This document shows, piece after piece, positions 6,098 to 14,596 of a stretch of 24,383 bases of DNA. Made by a program: the position numbers and the translations under genes. The stretch covers positions 1-24,383 of the forward strand of contig CAJUGH010000047.1 of assembly GCA_910586215.1 (NCBI GenBank). Direction: 5' to 3'. Source of the DNA: an uncultured Acetatifactor sp. GTDB taxonomy: Bacteria; Bacillota; Clostridia; Lachnospirales; Lachnospiraceae. The notes below the pieces were generated by a model. That model worked only from the letters and a program-made list of their open reading frames with translations. It was not told the DNA's origin and searched no databases. Numbering within the stretch: the stretch's first letter is position 1; every line of letters begins with the position of its first letter.

Positions 6098-8029
6098 TTA
6101 GTTTGGCAGGCTCGAGCTGACGCACAGCCCGCCCCATCCGACCCTGGAATTGGGATACTCCATCTCCCCTCTTAACGGTCTGGCTCCGGCCCTCAGATAA
6201 GCCTTCACCTTCTCCCCATACAAATAGGGGTCGTTTCCTCTTACGATCCCCCACTCCATCAGCAGGGCACAACTCCCCGTCACAATGGGTGTCGCAAAAG
6301 AAGTTCCTGTCATAGGGGAATGACCGCCGTAGATATCCGGGGCCAGGATGCCCACCCCTGGGGCCACCAGGTCCGGCTTGGCGATTCCTGCCATCACGAT
6401 GCCGATGGTCCTGGCCGGATCCACATAGCCCCTTCCTGAGAATTCGGCATAGCTGTCATACACAGTGTCGTAGGCTCCCACTGTGATGACCTTCGCCGCC
6501 GTGGCGGGGATGGTCATTGTCACCTCCGGGGTAGAGCGGTAGAAGCCTGTACCGCTGTTCCTTGTCACGGCAGAAGGCAGATAGAAATAGTATCTTCCCG
6601 TGACCGTTTCCACCGGTTCCAGCCGGATCACCCACACACCGCTGTTGATATAGGGCCGTCCCACAGGCAGCATTTCCAGGTAGACCTCCTGTGCCACAGA
6701 GTAAGGGGCCGGTTCTCCCATGAACACCAGGATTTCCGTCTGTTCCAACTGCAGGGTATATTTTCCTCCCTCCACATTAAGGGGCAGTTCGGAGTCCTGG
6801 CCACCTGGGGAACGCAGCCGGATGCGGTAGATGTCACAGTAATTCTTCCACAGCTGTACATTAAGATTCTGCTCATATTCTGCCACTGCCAACTGGATCT
6901 CGGCCGGCCTGGGAATACCTGCTGCCCGGGAGGCCCCGGCACCAGGGCGCAGGCCGCCTGTATTTGTTCCACCCGGAAAAGTGGCTCCCCCACTGCCAGT
7001 TCCAGGGCGGAGACTGCCTCCGTCACTGCCTGCCAACCCACTCCTTCCCACTGACAGACTGTCCGGGGCGTCCCTGCCTTCTGCCAGGTTGCCCGCCAGG
7101 TGGCCGCCGCTGCTTCCCTCGTTTCCGCTGCCCACGCAGATGACTGTCCTTCCCACTTCTGCCGCATTGTCCAGGAACCGTTCCAGCAGGGAACTTCCAT
7201 CGTGTGCGCCGTAGGTGTTGCCGAAACTTAGGTTCACTGCCAGGGGCATCTGCAATTCCACAGCTTTTTTCACCACATAAGTCACTGCCCGCATGATCTC
7301 CGTGGTACGGGGAAAGGCGTAAGCGTCTGGAAGACCCAGCTTTACCACCAGCAGTTCTGCCCGGGAAGCCACTCCTCTGTAAGAGGATGTCCTGCCCGCC
7401 GCAATCCCGGACACTGCCGTGCCATGGCCGCTGGTGTCCACACTGGGCAGAATCATATACTGCTGTGCGGGATCCGTCTCTGCCAGTGCCCTGTTGATCT
7501 GTCCTGCATCGAATTCCACTCCCACCCGGAATCCCACAGGGGGTACCTGCTCCCCCTCCGGTTCCAGGGTCTGGTCCCAGAGGAAACGGATCCGCGTGGT
7601 GCCATCCGGGTACCGGAATTCTGGAAGTCTGTAGTCGATCCCGCTGTCCAGAATTGCCACCAGCACTCCTTCCCCTGTCAAAGACAGATCCCGCTCTGTC
7701 ACCTGGGCAATGCAGGAGGCATCAGCGGGATACTCTACCCCATAGAAATATCTCTTGGGCTTTTCCACATATTCAATTTCTTCTAACCCGGCGACTGTCT
7801 CCACCAGGTTCTCTGGCACGGTCAGAAGAGCATACCCTGCCAGCAGGTATTCCACCGACACTTCCAGTGCCTCCAGACCGTTTAAGCTGCCGTGATACTT
7901 CACGATCAGTTCCCATGTCCTGGCCCCCGTGTCAAATCCCACATTCAAGTCTTCCGTCCTGACCCTGACCTCCTCCGGTGTCTGCAGGGCAAGCTGCAAC
8001 AGATCTTCCAGTTTCTGATTCATCCACAT
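6098..8029 (-). CDS. S8 family subtilisin-like serine peptidase (Csp-like)
   Basis: A 643-residue subtilase with an intact triad: Asp128 in AILDSGID, His202 in DTSGHGTAVSGIAAG and Ser577 in MTGTSFATP, plus the oxyanion Asn303 in GSGNEG. No signal peptide is present. The N-terminal ~100 residues look like a prodomain (YLLAGYALLTVPENLVETVAGLEEIEYVEKP). A long insertion between Asn303 and Ser577 (about 380-505) fits the jelly-roll domain of clostridial Csp germination proteases, many of which are about 550-600 residues. Residues 306-372 are a Gly/Ser/Pro-rich low-complexity segment that probably explains the extra length. It has its own promoter (8053-8081); ATG 8023 is an alternative start. Relation to spore germination is inference: Lachnospiraceae carry many such Csp-like proteins of unknown role. 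Confidence 0.93.
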   Translation of the reverse strand: MWMNQKLEDLLQLALQTPEEVRVRTEDLNVGFDTGARTWELIVKYHGSLNGLEALEVSVEYLLAGYALLTVPENLVETVAGLEEIEYVEKPKRYFYGVEYPADASCIAQVTERDLSLTGEGVLVAILDSGIDYRLPEFRYPDGTTRIRFLWDQTLEPEGEQVPPVGFRVGVEFDAGQINRALAETDPAQQYMILPSVDTSGHGTAVSGIAAGRTSSYRGVASRAELLVVKLGLPDAYAFPRTTEIMRAVTYVVKKAVELQMPLAVNLSFGNTYGAHDGSSLLERFLDNAAEVGRTVICVGSGNEGSSGGHLAGNLAEGRDAPDSLSVGRSGLAGSDGGSLRPGTGSGGATFPGGTNTGGLRPGAGASRAAGIPRPAEIQLAVAEYEQNLNVQLWKNYCDIYRIRLRSPGGQDSELPLNVEGGKYTLQLEQTEILVFMGEPAPYSVAQEVYLEMLPVGRPYINSGVWVIRLEPVETVTGRYYFYLPSAVTRNSGTGFYRSTPEVTMTIPATAAKVITVGAYDTVYDSYAEFSGRGYVDPARTIGIVMAGIAKPDLVAPGVGILAPDIYGGHSPMTGTSFATPIVTGSCALLMEWGIVRGNDPYLYGEKVKAYLRAGARPLRGEMEYPNSRVGWGGLCVSSSLPN

Positions 8030-8052
8030 CTCACATGAGTTTCTTTACTCCT

Positions 8053-8081
8053 ATGATATGATACCAGGGTCAAAAGGTCAA
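8053..8081 (-). promoter_or_regulatory. Promoter of the S8 peptidase gene
   Basis: On the minus strand, TTGACC (8076-8081), a 17-bp spacer and TATCAT (8053-8058) lie about 25 bp before the start codon. The promoter is embedded in a repeat also found near 12070-12154. Confidence 0.6.
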
Positions 8082-8128
8082 TTAAATACCCCGATACAGG
8101 CTCACTTGCAAGAGTATTTTTGACTTTG
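8055..8128. repeat. Intergenic repeat element, copy B
   Basis: Read on the minus strand, this stretch shares an ordered set of blocks with 12070-12154: AAGTCAA, ACTCT.GCA, AAG.TGA, CGGGGTATT and finally TTGAC(C/T)CTGGTATCA(C/T)AT. Both copies end within about 50 bp of a downstream start codon on the minus strand. Confidence 0.5.
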
Positions 8129-8172
8129 GGGCCTGCCAAAGCATCGGAAAGAAGTCGTGGTATCCGCTGATA

Positions 8173-9954
8173 CTATATGGTGAAAACCTTCATCTCCGAC
8201 TGCAGTCCATCTGCTATCTGCCGCAGTTCTCCTGACTTCCTGGCAATGTTGGACATATGCTCCCCTACTTCCGTCACGGAAGCAGACACTTCCTCTGTTC
8301 CTGCTGCATTCTCCTCTGCAAGGGCTGTCAGGTTCTGTACCACATCCACCACGTTAGACCTGGTGGCATCAATCTGCTCCATCTTCTCGGCAATGTTCCG
8401 GATCCCTTCTATAGTCTTCTTGACACCGCCATGCATCTCCGAGAATTTATCCCTGGTCAGTCCTACATTTTCATTCTGATGTGCCATGACCATCTTAACC
8501 TCGTCCATTGTCTGCACTGCCTTCTCAGAATCCTCGATTAGATGTGCAATGATTCCCTCAATCATTTTTGCGGATTCATTGGATTCCTCTGCCAGGTTCT
8601 GGATCTCGCCTGCCACAACGGCAAACCCACGTCCCTGCTCACCAGCCCTGGCAGCCTCAATGGACGCATTTAGGGACAGCAGGTTCGTCTGGTTGGCAAT
8701 GGATGTGATCACCGATGTGGCTTCTTTGATCTTGACTGCGGACTCATTGGTGGTATTGGTCTGTTCATAGATCAGGTCTATAGCCTGTTGTGCCTTCCGA
8801 TTCACGGTATCCATGGTGTCCAGGGTCTCGGCTGCCACTTCGCTGGAGGTATACATCCCCTCAGCCATTTTATGTAATTCATCCATTTCCCTGCTGTTCT
8901 CTTCGATCATGCCGCCCATCAGGACAATACTTTCCATGGCCTGCTGGGTCTCCCCTGCCTGAGCCGAAGAGCCTTTTGCCATCTCCTGCACAGCCTGTTC
9001 CACCTGCCTGACTGTACCGAAGATCAGATCCACATCTTCATTCAGCTTATGGGAAGTCTCCATGACTGTAGCGCTGTGCCCTTCAATCCGGCTGATGACT
9101 CCGCTCAAATGGCCCCGCAGGGTATCTACCGCCCGGCTGATGGCACCGGTCTCGTCCTTCTTGGCACTGAACTTCTTCTGGGCCTGGTCTTCCCTAAAAT
9201 CCAGTTCTGCAAATGTCATGGCAAGTTCTGCTATCTTCTTCAATGGTCTGACAATAATGTCACAGATGCAGAATACAATAACCATGCAGATTACCATTGT
9301 GATGCATCCCCAGTAAATGGAGATCAAGACAATCTCATCAGAAGACTTCATGTTACCATCAGAGGACTTCAGTGCCGCATCCTCATCAGCAGTTATGACG
9401 AAGATGTAGTCCCCATTCTCTGTTACGCTGTAAGCCGCATATTTGTTCGCCCCCTGGTAGACATACTTGATGGCCACTGCCTCCTTGGGGATGATGCCCC
9501 GGTTCAATTCCACGAGGGCCCCGTTCACCGCTTCATTCTCCACCCGGCTTCCGATCCTGCTGGCTGTGGGGTGATAGCACATAGTTCCATTTCGGTCCAC
9601 AATATATGCATAGGAACCATCCATGCCCATAATATCCAGTCCACCCACCATCTCTTCCCAGAATTCCACATCCGGCTGTTCTCCCACTTCCGCAAGGTCT
9701 GCCACCCGTATGTTCATCGTCTTCTGATACGAATCTGCCATGTCTTCCATATAGCACATGACCATGTCCTTGAACTGCTGCCTTGACAGGGAGCCAAAGA
9801 TAATGATCTGTGTTATACTCACGCTGACAATGGCCAGCATGGCAATCCCTATGATCCTCACCCGGATCGAACCCAACGGGGATATCCCCATCTTCTGCCT
9901 GCTGTTCCCTGTCTGCGTGTTCTTCAGCCCCTGTACCGGATTCATCTCTCCCAT
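8173..9954 (-). CDS. Methyl-accepting chemotaxis protein
   Basis: A 593-residue transmembrane receptor. Helix TM1 spans about 32-54. It is followed by an extracellular Cache-type sensor domain (about 55-205, with GSYAYIVDRNGTMCYHP near 113-129) and TM2 at about 208-235. A HAMP linker (232-285) and a long coiled-coil signalling domain follow. The conserved hairpin tip is IANQTNLLSLNASIEAARAG at about 419-438. The Cache motif suggests a small-molecule ligand such as an organic or amino acid; the ligand cannot be named. Start ATG 9954 has GGAGGGG about 6 nt upstream. It appears to be transcribed alone from the promoter at 10057-10084. No other chemotaxis or flagellar genes are in view. Confidence 0.95.
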   Translation of the reverse strand: MGEMNPVQGLKNTQTGNSRQKMGISPLGSIRVRIIGIAMLAIVSVSITQIIIFGSLSRQQFKDMVMCYMEDMADSYQKTMNIRVADLAEVGEQPDVEFWEEMVGGLDIMGMDGSYAYIVDRNGTMCYHPTASRIGSRVENEAVNGALVELNRGIIPKEAVAIKYVYQGANKYAAYSVTENGDYIFVITADEDAALKSSDGNMKSSDEIVLISIYWGCITMVICMVIVFCICDIIVRPLKKIAELAMTFAELDFREDQAQKKFSAKKDETGAISRAVDTLRGHLSGVISRIEGHSATVMETSHKLNEDVDLIFGTVRQVEQAVQEMAKGSSAQAGETQQAMESIVLMGGMIEENSREMDELHKMAEGMYTSSEVAAETLDTMDTVNRKAQQAIDLIYEQTNTTNESAVKIKEATSVITSIANQTNLLSLNASIEAARAGEQGRGFAVVAGEIQNLAEESNESAKMIEGIIAHLIEDSEKAVQTMDEVKMVMAHQNENVGLTRDKFSEMHGGVKKTIEGIRNIAEKMEQIDATRSNVVDVVQNLTALAEENAAGTEEVSASVTEVGEHMSNIARKSGELRQIADGLQSEMKVFTI

Positions 9955-10000
9955 TGCCTTCCCCTCCTGTATTTTGGTATCTCAATGAATCACAAAAATG

Positions 10001-10025
10001 AGGGGAGTTATCTGAATAATCCCCC
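10001..10025 (-). promoter_or_regulatory. Terminator-like hairpin in the chemotaxis gene leader
   Basis: On the minus strand GGGGGATTAT-TCAG-ATAACTCCCC folds into a stem with one mismatch and is followed by TCATTTTT. It lies between the promoter and the start codon, so it could act as an attenuator or as a stabilising 5' hairpin. Confidence 0.45.
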
Positions 10026-10061
10026 AAAATAGAATTGCCCAAAACCGTGCAACTCTATTTT
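10026..10061. repeat. Inverted repeat over the -10/start region of the chemotaxis gene promoter
   Basis: AAAATAGAATTGC (10026-10038) and GCAACTCTATTTT (10049-10061) are complementary over 13 bp with one mismatch. The right arm overlaps the -10 box, which suits an operator; it could also fold as RNA in part. Confidence 0.5.
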
Positions 10062-10084
10062 ATCATTAAAAGAATGTATGTCAA
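10057..10084 (-). promoter_or_regulatory. Strong promoter of the chemotaxis receptor gene
   Basis: On the minus strand there is a perfect TTGACA (10079-10084), a 16-bp spacer and TAAAAT (10057-10062). The 5' leader would be about 95 nt. Confidence 0.75.
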
Positions 10085-10104
10085 TACACTTTTTATGAAT
10101 AAGC

Positions 10105-10665
10105 TTATCTTTGCTTTTGCTTACCAAAGCAGGCCGTAAGGGAAACATCCACATAAAGAGGCGTATCTGTCTCGAAAGTAACCCAGATGGCCAGGAGCAG
10201 GTACGCACTACCTCCTATGAGGATCATGCCCAGCACATAACAGTGAACCGTACTTCCCAGGCGCATCTGCCTCTCACTGGGTTCCCTGGCAAAGGATTTG
10301 ATGGCTGCCTTTGACAGGGCCGCGCTCGCCAGGGCAGACACCAGGATCATCCCCGTCACCCAGGCGAACCTTCCTGTTATCTCCATGGTACCAACATGGA
10401 ATACGGCCCACAGCACACCGGCCTGTAGCCCTGTCATTAAGGCAGAAAACAGCACGGTACACAGCGCCGCAAAACCAATCCCACTCCCAAGGACCTGGAT
10501 ACGCTCTTCCCGGATGGTAGTCTGTTTCACGATATCTGCCAGATGTGCATATGCCTCCTCATAGGAAAGGTGCTTCCCGGTAAGTGGCGTCTCATAATAC
10601 ATATCCTCCAACAGCACATCCCAGCCAGAGTCAGACAGCCGCGTCCATAAAAATTCGCCTGCCAT
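10105..10665 (-). CDS. Small integral membrane protein of unknown function
   Basis: About 186 residues from ATG 10665, selected because AGGAG lies about 5 nt before it (an in-frame GTG at 10671 is too close to that site). A soluble N-terminal ~50 residues (EEAYAHLADIVKQTTIREER) is followed by about four hydrophobic segments near 60-85, 88-95, 102-118 and 140-162. The C-terminal tail is short and basic (GKQKQR). I do not recognise a family. It follows the aminopeptidase by about 54 nt on the same strand, with a 7-bp hairpin GTGCGCT/AGCGCAC (10685-10700) between them, so co-transcription is likely. A promoter for the next gene (chemotaxis receptor) begins just after its stop. Confidence 0.7.
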   Translation of the reverse strand: MAGEFLWTRLSDSGWDVLLEDMYYETPLTGKHLSYEEAYAHLADIVKQTTIREERIQVLGSGIGFAALCTVLFSALMTGLQAGVLWAVFHVGTMEITGRFAWVTGMILVSALASAALSKAAIKSFAREPSERQMRLGSTVHCYVLGMILIGGSAYLLLAIWVTFETDTPLYVDVSLTACFGKQKQR

Positions 10666-10719
10666 TTGCACTCCTATCCCTTGCGTGCGCTTCAGCGCAC
10701 AAATCAGCGAAAGGTTTCC

Positions 10720-12024
10720 TCATTCCCGATAGAATACTTTCAACATCTCCACTGCATACCAGGTATCCCTGGCCCCGGCCGTCTCCACTGCCGAATGCAT
10801 GGCCAGCTGTGGCAGGCCGATATCCACGCTGGACACCGACACATGGGCCGTGGAAATATTGCCCAGGGTGGAACCGCCTGCGATATCCGAACGGTTGGCA
10901 TAGGTCTGACAGGGAACCCCTGCCTTCTCACACAGGACCTTCAGTCTGGCCGCAGACAGGGCATCCGTGGTATATTTCTGGCTGCCATGGTACTTGATGA
11001 CGATACCACCGTTCAGATAGGGCCTGTTGGTGGGATCTGCCTTCTCCGGATGGTTGGGATGCACCGCATGGGCATTGTCCGCAGAGATCAGGAAACTGTC
11101 TGCCACCATCTGCAGGATCCGGCCATGGGAGAATCCCAGGGACTCCCCCATCCTCCACAGTACATCCTCCAGAAAGGTGGAGTTGGCTCCCTGCCTGGTG
11201 CCGCTGCCCACCTCCTCATTGTCAAAAATGGCACATACATTGACATAATCTACAGGGCTGCTCTCCGCAAAAGCCCTGGTACAGGCATATACACACTGGG
11301 CGTCATCCAGCCTGGGGGACAGTACGAACTCTCCGTCCTCCCCCAGGATACGCCCCTTTTCCCGGGTGTACAGGAACAGGTCACAGCCCAGGATGTCTTC
11401 CTGTTTTACTCCGGCGGCCTTGGCAACACGCTTTTTCCACATGTTTTTCTTCCCACCCTGGCCACAGTCCGCATACAGGGGCAGCATATCTGTCTGTGGA
11501 TTGAATTCTATTCCCTTGTTGGTCTTCGGCTCCATGTGAACTGCCAGGCTGGGAATCACACACAGATCCTTGTCTATGTTCACCAGCTTCCCGGTAAGCC
11601 CCTCCTTGTCCCGGACTACCACCCGGCCTGCCACGGACAAGGCCCGGTCCATCCAGGTGGAGAGGATCATGCCGCCGTATTTCTCCGTGTTCAGCTTCAC
11701 ATAATGTGCTTCCACGGTCATCTCCGGGGCATCCTTCAGTTTAAAAGCGGGAGAGTCACTGTGGGCAGCGGTAATGTGGAAGCCCTTAGGCCCGAAGGCT
11801 TTCACCCCGTCCTCCTGGGGCAGTCTGAAAGCGATCACAGAGGAGCCGCCCCGCATGACATAGTATCCCTCCCCCGGTGTCAGTTCCCAGGAATCCCTCT
11901 CCTCCAGCCTGTGGTATCCCCGCTTCTCCAGCAGGAGTACCACATTGGCCGCCACATGGTAACTGCTGGGGCTTTTCTCTATGAAATCCAGCATTTCTTT
12001 TGCACATTTCTGATAGTCCTTCAT
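10720..12024 (-). CDS. M18 family aminopeptidase (aspartyl aminopeptidase-like)
   Basis: A 434-residue cytosolic metallo-aminopeptidase. M18 enzymes remove N-terminal, often acidic, residues with two zinc ions and form large tetrahedral complexes. Metal and catalytic motifs are all visible: HITAAHSDSP (His88, Asp90), SPRLDDAQ, IFDNEEVGSG, ISADNAHAVHPNHPEK and the late LAMHSAVE. Length fits the family (about 420-480). Start ATG 12024 has AGGAAGGA nearby. It is followed by the small membrane protein gene. No sign of damage. Confidence 0.95.
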   Translation of the reverse strand: MKDYQKCAKEMLDFIEKSPSSYHVAANVVLLLEKRGYHRLEERDSWELTPGEGYYVMRGGSSVIAFRLPQEDGVKAFGPKGFHITAAHSDSPAFKLKDAPEMTVEAHYVKLNTEKYGGMILSTWMDRALSVAGRVVVRDKEGLTGKLVNIDKDLCVIPSLAVHMEPKTNKGIEFNPQTDMLPLYADCGQGGKKNMWKKRVAKAAGVKQEDILGCDLFLYTREKGRILGEDGEFVLSPRLDDAQCVYACTRAFAESSPVDYVNVCAIFDNEEVGSGTRQGANSTFLEDVLWRMGESLGFSHGRILQMVADSFLISADNAHAVHPNHPEKADPTNRPYLNGGIVIKYHGSQKYTTDALSAARLKVLCEKAGVPCQTYANRSDIAGGSTLGNISTAHVSVSSVDIGLPQLAMHSAVETAGARDTWYAVEMLKVFYRE

Positions 12025-12067
12025 CTTCCCATATTCCTTCCTGTTTTTTATGATCCGTTTCTTCTAT

Positions 12068-12073
12068 ATTATA
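12068..12073 (-). promoter_or_regulatory. Possible -10 box for the aminopeptidase gene
   Basis: A perfect TATAAT lies on the minus strand about 44 bp before the start codon. No good -35 is present at 16-18 bp. The box sits at the edge of repeat copy A, whose TTGACT is too close (11 bp), so it is weak evidence for a promoter. Confidence 0.35.
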
Positions 12074-12154
12074 TGTGATACCAGAGTCAATACCCCGCAG
12101 CTTGCTGCAATACGAGATTGATGCCCCGTCAGCTTGCTGCAGAGTAATTGACTT
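12070..12154. repeat. Intergenic repeat element, copy A, with CTTG-loop hairpins
   Basis: AGTCAAT (12085-12091) and ATTGACT (12147-12153) bracket two copies of a ~21-bp unit, AT(A/G)CCCCG(T)CAGCTTGCTGCA, at 12090-12110 and 12121-12142. Each unit contains GCAG-CTTG-CTGC, a small hairpin with a stable CUUG loop. Blocks are shared with copy B at 8055-8128. Confidence 0.6.
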
Positions 12155-12165
12155 TTCAATATGCC

Positions 12166-13491
12166 TTATATCCACCGGGGATCCATGTCATATTTCACCT
12201 TGTCTTCCACGGAAATTCCCTCCCCAAGCTGCACTTCTATGATCTTCAGCCAACTGTCTGCAAATACCGTGTGCCTGCAGCCTGCAGGCATGGATACCAC
12301 ATCCCCCGGCCCTACTTTTTGCTGTACGCCGTCCAGGATCACACGACCCTGGCCCTGGGCCACGGTCCACACCTCATCCCGGTGCTCATGACTGTGATAG
12401 TACAGGTTATGACCTGGCATCAGTTCCACCTTGATGGTCATGCTACCCTCCTGTACATCCAGTACCGTGAAACTTCCCCAGGACTTCTCCGCATACATGA
12501 CCTGCTGCCGGATCCTGTCCACATATGGCTTGATATAGCTGCTCTGCCCTTTGTCCGATACCAGGATTCCATCCCCGCTGGCAGCTACCACCATATCTTT
12601 ACACCCCATACAGAGAATGGGTACGTTCAGTTCGTTGACCACATGGGTGTTCTCACAGGTCTCATTCAGTGTGGCCTTGCCCAGGATATGTCCTTCCATG
12701 GCTTCCGTCAATGTATTCCAGGTACCCAGGTCCTTCCAGGTGCCGCTGTAGCGGAGTACCTGGATCCTGTCCTCCCGCTCTGCCACCGCATAGTCGAAGC
12801 TGATCTTCTCCTGGTCAGCATAACGCCCATACAGATCCCGGTAATCCGTAAAATCCAGCCTCTCATGTGCCTTCTCCAGCAGGTAATCCAGCCTGCAGGC
12901 AAAGACACCTCCGTTCCAGAGTGCCCCCTGGGCCAGGTACTGCCGGGCCGTGGAAAGATCCGGTTTCTCCTTAAAGGCGGCCACCCTGCTGACCCGCTCC
13001 CCGTCCTCTGGAATGATGTATCCGTATTTCTCACTGGGATAAGTGGGTTCCAGCCCCAGGAGGGTCAGGGCAGCCCTGTTCTCTGCCGCCAGGGCTGCCA
13101 TCTCTGCAAAAGCTTCAAAATAGGAATCCTCCACATAAGGATCCACCGGACATATGATCACCGGCTCTTCCCCCGGCATCTTCCGCTCATCTGCCAGGAA
13201 GCTGGCAGCCAGGCAGATGGCCGGAAAAGTGTCCCGTCTGTCTGGTTCCACACAGATGTCCACCCTGTCCCCCAGTTGGTTCCGGATGGCACTGATCTGC
13301 TTCTTCCCCGTGGCCACAACAATCCGGACCCCAGGCGCCACCCGGGAAGCCTGCCGGTACACCCGCATAATCATGGACTCCGGTTCACCGTCCGGTCCTT
13401 CCAACAGCTTTAGGAACTGTTTGGACCGGATCTCATTGGAAAGGGGCCACAGCCGCATACCGCTTCCCCCTGACAATAAAATGATCTGCAT
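12166..13491 (-). CDS. manC: Mannose-1-phosphate guanylyltransferase / type II mannose-6-phosphate isomerase
   Basis: About 441 residues from ATG 13491, which has GGGAG about 7 nt upstream. The enzyme makes GDP-mannose from mannose-1-phosphate and GTP. The N-terminal nucleotidyltransferase domain starts with LLSGGSGMRLWPLS (the usual Thr in GGSGTRLWP is Met here) and contains SKQFLKLL, a PSEKYGYI motif and FKEKPD. The C-terminal ~110 residues are a cupin (YYHSHEHRDEVWTV, GDVVSMPAGCRHTV) as in type II isomerase-guanylyltransferase proteins, so it may also interconvert fructose-6-P and mannose-6-P. It is the last gene of the gmd-fcl-manC set, 14 nt after fcl, and supplies the substrate for Gmd. 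Confidence 0.93.
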   Translation of the reverse strand: MQIILLSGGSGMRLWPLSNEIRSKQFLKLLEGPDGEPESMIMRVYRQASRVAPGVRIVVATGKKQISAIRNQLGDRVDICVEPDRRDTFPAICLAASFLADERKMPGEEPVIICPVDPYVEDSYFEAFAEMAALAAENRAALTLLGLEPTYPSEKYGYIIPEDGERVSRVAAFKEKPDLSTARQYLAQGALWNGGVFACRLDYLLEKAHERLDFTDYRDLYGRYADQEKISFDYAVAEREDRIQVLRYSGTWKDLGTWNTLTEAMEGHILGKATLNETCENTHVVNELNVPILCMGCKDMVVAASGDGILVSDKGQSSYIKPYVDRIRQQVMYAEKSWGSFTVLDVQEGSMTIKVELMPGHNLYYHSHEHRDEVWTVAQGQGRVILDGVQQKVGPGDVVSMPAGCRHTVFADSWLKIIEVQLGEGISVEDKVKYDMDPRWI

Positions 13492-13505
13492 CTCTACTCC
13501 CCCGC

Positions 13506-14450
13506 TCACCGTTCCACCCGGACCGGATGGGCCAGGAAATCCTGGTAGGTCAGCCGGATGCCCTCCTTCAGCTTCGTTGTATAGTGGTATCCCAGATCCT
13601 CCAGCTTCCCCACATCCAGAAGCTTCCTGGGAGTGCCGTCCGGCTTGGAGGAATCCCAGAGAATCTTCCCTGTATATCCCACCACTCCTGCCACCAGTTC
13701 TGTCAGTTCCCGGATGGACAGTTCCTCCCCCGTACCCAGGTTCACGGTCTCACTGCCGCTGTAGGTCTGCATGAGATGGAGACAGGCATCTGCCAGGTCA
13801 TCCACATACATGAATTCCCGAAGAGGGGAGCCTGTGCCCCAGCATACCACCTCCCCGGCCCCTGCCTCCTTGGCCTCGTGGAAACGGCGGATCAAGGCAG
13901 GCAGCACATGACTGTGGGTGGGATGGTAATTGTCCCCCGGCCCGTAGAGGTTGGTAGGCATGGCACTGATATAGTCCGTGCCGTACTGGGCATTCAAGTA
14001 TGCACAGTATTTCAATCCGGAGATCTTGGCCAGGGCATAGGCCTCGTTGGTCTCTTCCAGGGCAGAGGTGAGGAGACTGTCCTCCCGTATGGGCTGGGGC
14101 GCCATCCGGGGATAGATGCAGCTGCTGCCCAGGAACAGCAGCTTCCTGCAGCGGTTCTGCCAGGCCGCGTGTATCACGTTCATCTCCAGGATCATATTGT
14201 CATACAGGAAATCTGCCGGGGCATCCCGATTAGCCAGGATGCCTCCCACTTTCGCTGCTGCCAGGAACACATAGTCCGGCTTCTCCTGTGCAAAAAAAGC
14301 TTCCACCTGCTCCTGCCTACACAGATCCAGTTCCTCATGGGTCCTGGTAAGCAGGCGGGTATACCCTTCCCGCTCCAGTGCCCGGCAGATGGCACTGCCC
14401 ACCATTCCCCGGTGCCCGGCCACATAGATCTTCGCGTCTTTTTCCATCAT
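13506..14450 (-). CDS. fcl: GDP-L-fucose synthase
   Basis: A 314-residue extended short-chain dehydrogenase that epimerises and reduces GDP-4-keto-6-deoxy-mannose to GDP-L-fucose with NADPH. The dinucleotide motif is GHRGMVG (12-18). The catalytic residues match E. coli Fcl with an offset of two: Ser109 and Cys111 in GSSCIYP, Tyr138 and Lys142 in YALAK. Downstream motifs MPTNLYGPGDNY and REFMYVDDLADA are typical. Length fits (about 310-320). Two adjacent ATG codons (14450, 14447) are possible starts; the GAGGGA site is rather far (about 12-13 nt). It lies between gmd and manC. Confidence 0.96.
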   Translation of the reverse strand: MMEKDAKIYVAGHRGMVGSAICRALEREGYTRLLTRTHEELDLCRQEQVEAFFAQEKPDYVFLAAAKVGGILANRDAPADFLYDNMILEMNVIHAAWQNRCRKLLFLGSSCIYPRMAPQPIREDSLLTSALEETNEAYALAKISGLKYCAYLNAQYGTDYISAMPTNLYGPGDNYHPTHSHVLPALIRRFHEAKEAGAGEVVCWGTGSPLREFMYVDDLADACLHLMQTYSGSETVNLGTGEELSIRELTELVAGVVGYTGKILWDSSKPDGTPRKLLDVGKLEDLGYHYTTKLKEGIRLTYQDFLAHPVRVER

Positions 14451-14596
14451 CGTGAATCTGTTCCCTCTTTCTTCCCCCGGTGCCGGTCACACCACTGGCC
14501 GCTGTGCTTTCATTCCGGCTCCGGCATTGGTCACTGTATTGCCTGCCTGGCTCCGGTACAGACTCTCTGCCTTGCCTGCCCCGGTACAGGACACTG
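14451..14596. repeat. gmd-fcl spacer with imperfect repeats
   Basis: The 146-bp gap between gmd and fcl holds no gene. Two imperfect copies of TTGCCTGCC...CCGGTACAG lie near 14539-14565 and 14573-14591, and several CCGG(C/T)-rich short repeats surround them. No terminator or clear promoter is seen, so read-through from gmd to fcl is possible. Confidence 0.4.

Noticed and set aside
9950..10056. c-di-GMP riboswitch in the chemotaxis gene leader
   Set aside because: The conserved GEMM core and tetraloop-receptor arrangement are not present; only simple hairpins are seen.
10666..12078. Long plus-strand ORF opposite the aminopeptidase
   Set aside because: It is the antisense shadow of a well-supported M18 aminopeptidase and has His/Gln/Pro-rich sequence with no domain.
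12090..12142. Possible CRISPR-like repeat pair
   Set aside because: Only two ~21-bp imperfect units with a ~10-bp gap and internal hairpins; no spacers, leader or cas genes.
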